Shown here: positions 63,468-64,000 of the stretch, in pieces
Position numbering within the stretch: position 1 is the stretch's first letter
How the letters are laid out: each line of letters opens with the position of its first letter
NCBI RefSeq assembly: GCF_017744445.1
Contig: NZ_JAGIBH010000001.1
Location: 124,001 to 188,000 of the forward strand
Direction: 5' to 3'
DNA: 64,000 nucleotides
From: Caulobacter sp.
GTDB taxonomy: Bacteria > Pseudomonadota > Alphaproteobacteria > Caulobacterales > Caulobacteraceae
Notes under the pieces: model-generated
Database searches by the model: none
What the model was told of the DNA's origin: nothing
The model's input: the letters and a program-made list of their open reading frames with translations, nothing else
Translations under genes and position numbers: made by a program

Positions 63468-63599
63468 TTGCCTTCCTCGCCCTTGTGGCGAGGACCCATG
63501 GCGCCGTTAGGCTGGGAGAAGCCGGATGGGCTCAGCCAGCATGGTCGTGTTCAAAGCCAGCTGAACGCTGGGTCCTCGCCACAAAGGCGAGGAAGGCAA
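63468..63599. repeat. Intergenic inverted repeat, family C copy 2
   Basis: 31-bp arms 63468-63498 and 63569-63599 with a single mismatch; internal CTCGCC..GGCGAG symmetry. Same frame as the copy at 42966-43100 (GCCTTCCTnGnCCTTGTGnCnAGGACCCA). Also between convergent genes. Confidence 0.9.
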
Positions 63600-63631
63600 T
63601 GTTTTTGAACATCGCAAAAATTTCAGAGTTC

Positions 63632-63964
63632 TCAGATCGAGAAGCTGACGCCGCAGCCGCAGCTGGACTTGGCGTTCGGGTTGCGGACGCGGAACTCGGC
63701 GCCGGCCAGTTCGTCGACGAAGTCGATCTCCGAGCCCTTCAGCAGGGCCAGGGAGACGACGTCGACCAGGGCCACGGCGTCGTCGCGCTCGATCTTCAGG
63801 TCGTCGTCCTCGACGGTGTCGACCAGGTCGAAGCGGTACTGGAAGCCCGAGCAGCCGCCGCCGTCGACGGCGACGCGCAGCATGAGGGGGCGGCCTTCGC
63901 TAGCAGCGATGGTCTTGATCCGACGAGCGGCGTTTTCGGAAAGCGTTAAGTCTACTTGGGTCAT
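63632..63964 (-). CDS. erpA: Iron-sulfur cluster insertion protein ErpA
   Basis: 110 aa, A-type carrier. Three conserved cysteines C38 (GGGCSGF), C102 and C104 (SCGCG) are in place. It passes 4Fe-4S or 2Fe-2S clusters to apo-proteins. ErpA and IscA/SufA cannot be told apart by motifs alone; ErpA is preferred because the gene stands alone rather than in a suf cluster. The window ends 36 bp upstream of its start. Confidence 0.88.
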   Translation of the reverse strand: MTQVDLTLSENAARRIKTIAASEGRPLMLRVAVDGGGCSGFQYRFDLVDTVEDDDLKIERDDAVALVDVVSLALLKGSEIDFVDELAGAEFRVRNPNAKSSCGCGVSFSI

Positions 63965-64000
63965 GGCTGTGGAAAAGTCACCTTCGGCCTATATGAGGGT

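Overview
The window is GC-rich, densely packed chromosomal DNA from an alphaproteobacterium of the Caulobacter type. The evidence is a full-length podJ (polar organelle development factor, characteristic of Caulobacterales), CcrM-type GANTC sites clustered upstream of it, a TonB-dependent receptor, Sel1-repeat proteins, and plant-polymer-degrading enzymes (PL10 pectate lyase, the tail of a GH3-type glucosidase). No rRNA, tRNA, CRISPR array, transposase or phage gene was seen. It reads as core chromosome with short intergenic repeats rather than as an island.

Layout. 1-3.8 kb: 3' end of a GH3/ExoP-like glucosidase, pyruvate kinase, a Crp/Fnr regulator and an SH3-domain secreted protein with a long structured 3' flank. 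3.9-6.9 kb: three-gene operon of two dissimilar acyl-CoA dehydrogenases around a DsbA-fold isomerase. 7-14.3 kb: a DUF2156/MprF-like membrane enzyme, podJ with its regulatory region, then a TauE-type exporter / TIGR02186 / DUF3429 membrane cluster. 14.4-23.3 kb: PdeM and its partner DEXH helicase, a SIMPL protein, a Sel1 protein, a DinG-family Fe-S helicase, small unknowns and a small HTH protein. 23.4-31.9 kb: sulfotransferase-like protein, pectate lyase, amino-acid racemase and D-cysteine desulfhydrase, a tandem pair of secreted paralogues, a TPR protein, a zinc metallopeptidase and an alpha/beta hydrolase. 32-34.7 kb: TPP riboswitch and thiC, then a long intergenic stretch with hairpins, a repeat and one possible small gene. 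34.7-42.9 kb: S41 peptidase, DUF1428, TonB receptor, TPR protein, GIY-YIG/DUF2239 operon, M23 peptidase. 43-50.9 kb: ThuA-like, VOC, PepSY-like, SDR, MATE, DUF429-like and opgH (periplasmic glucan synthase). 51-58.9 kb: CusF-like lipoprotein, MDR oxidoreductase, Gfo/Idh/MocA oxidoreductase, MFS exporter with divergent LysR, a second LysR divergent to an NmrA-type protein, and an ECF sigma factor with membrane partners. 59-64 kb: kup, an acidic membrane-anchored protein, exonuclease III, a small membrane protein and erpA.

The most unusual content is between genes. At least four families of inverted-repeat elements occur (arms of about 25-31 bp, or a 130-bp imperfect unit), three of them in two or three copies and several sitting between convergent genes. 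Two of them supply the stop codon of a neighbouring gene (MATE, xth). Six convergent gene pairs share a palindromic or near-palindromic CTAG/CTAA so that their stop codons overlap. Three stretches look like possible structured or small RNAs (about 2.9-3.1 kb, 26.2 kb, 34.15-34.27 kb). The GIY-YIG/DUF2239 operon has a perfect 11-bp inverted repeat wrapped around its promoter. I found no multi-gene cluster that clearly amounts to a new defence or biosynthetic system.
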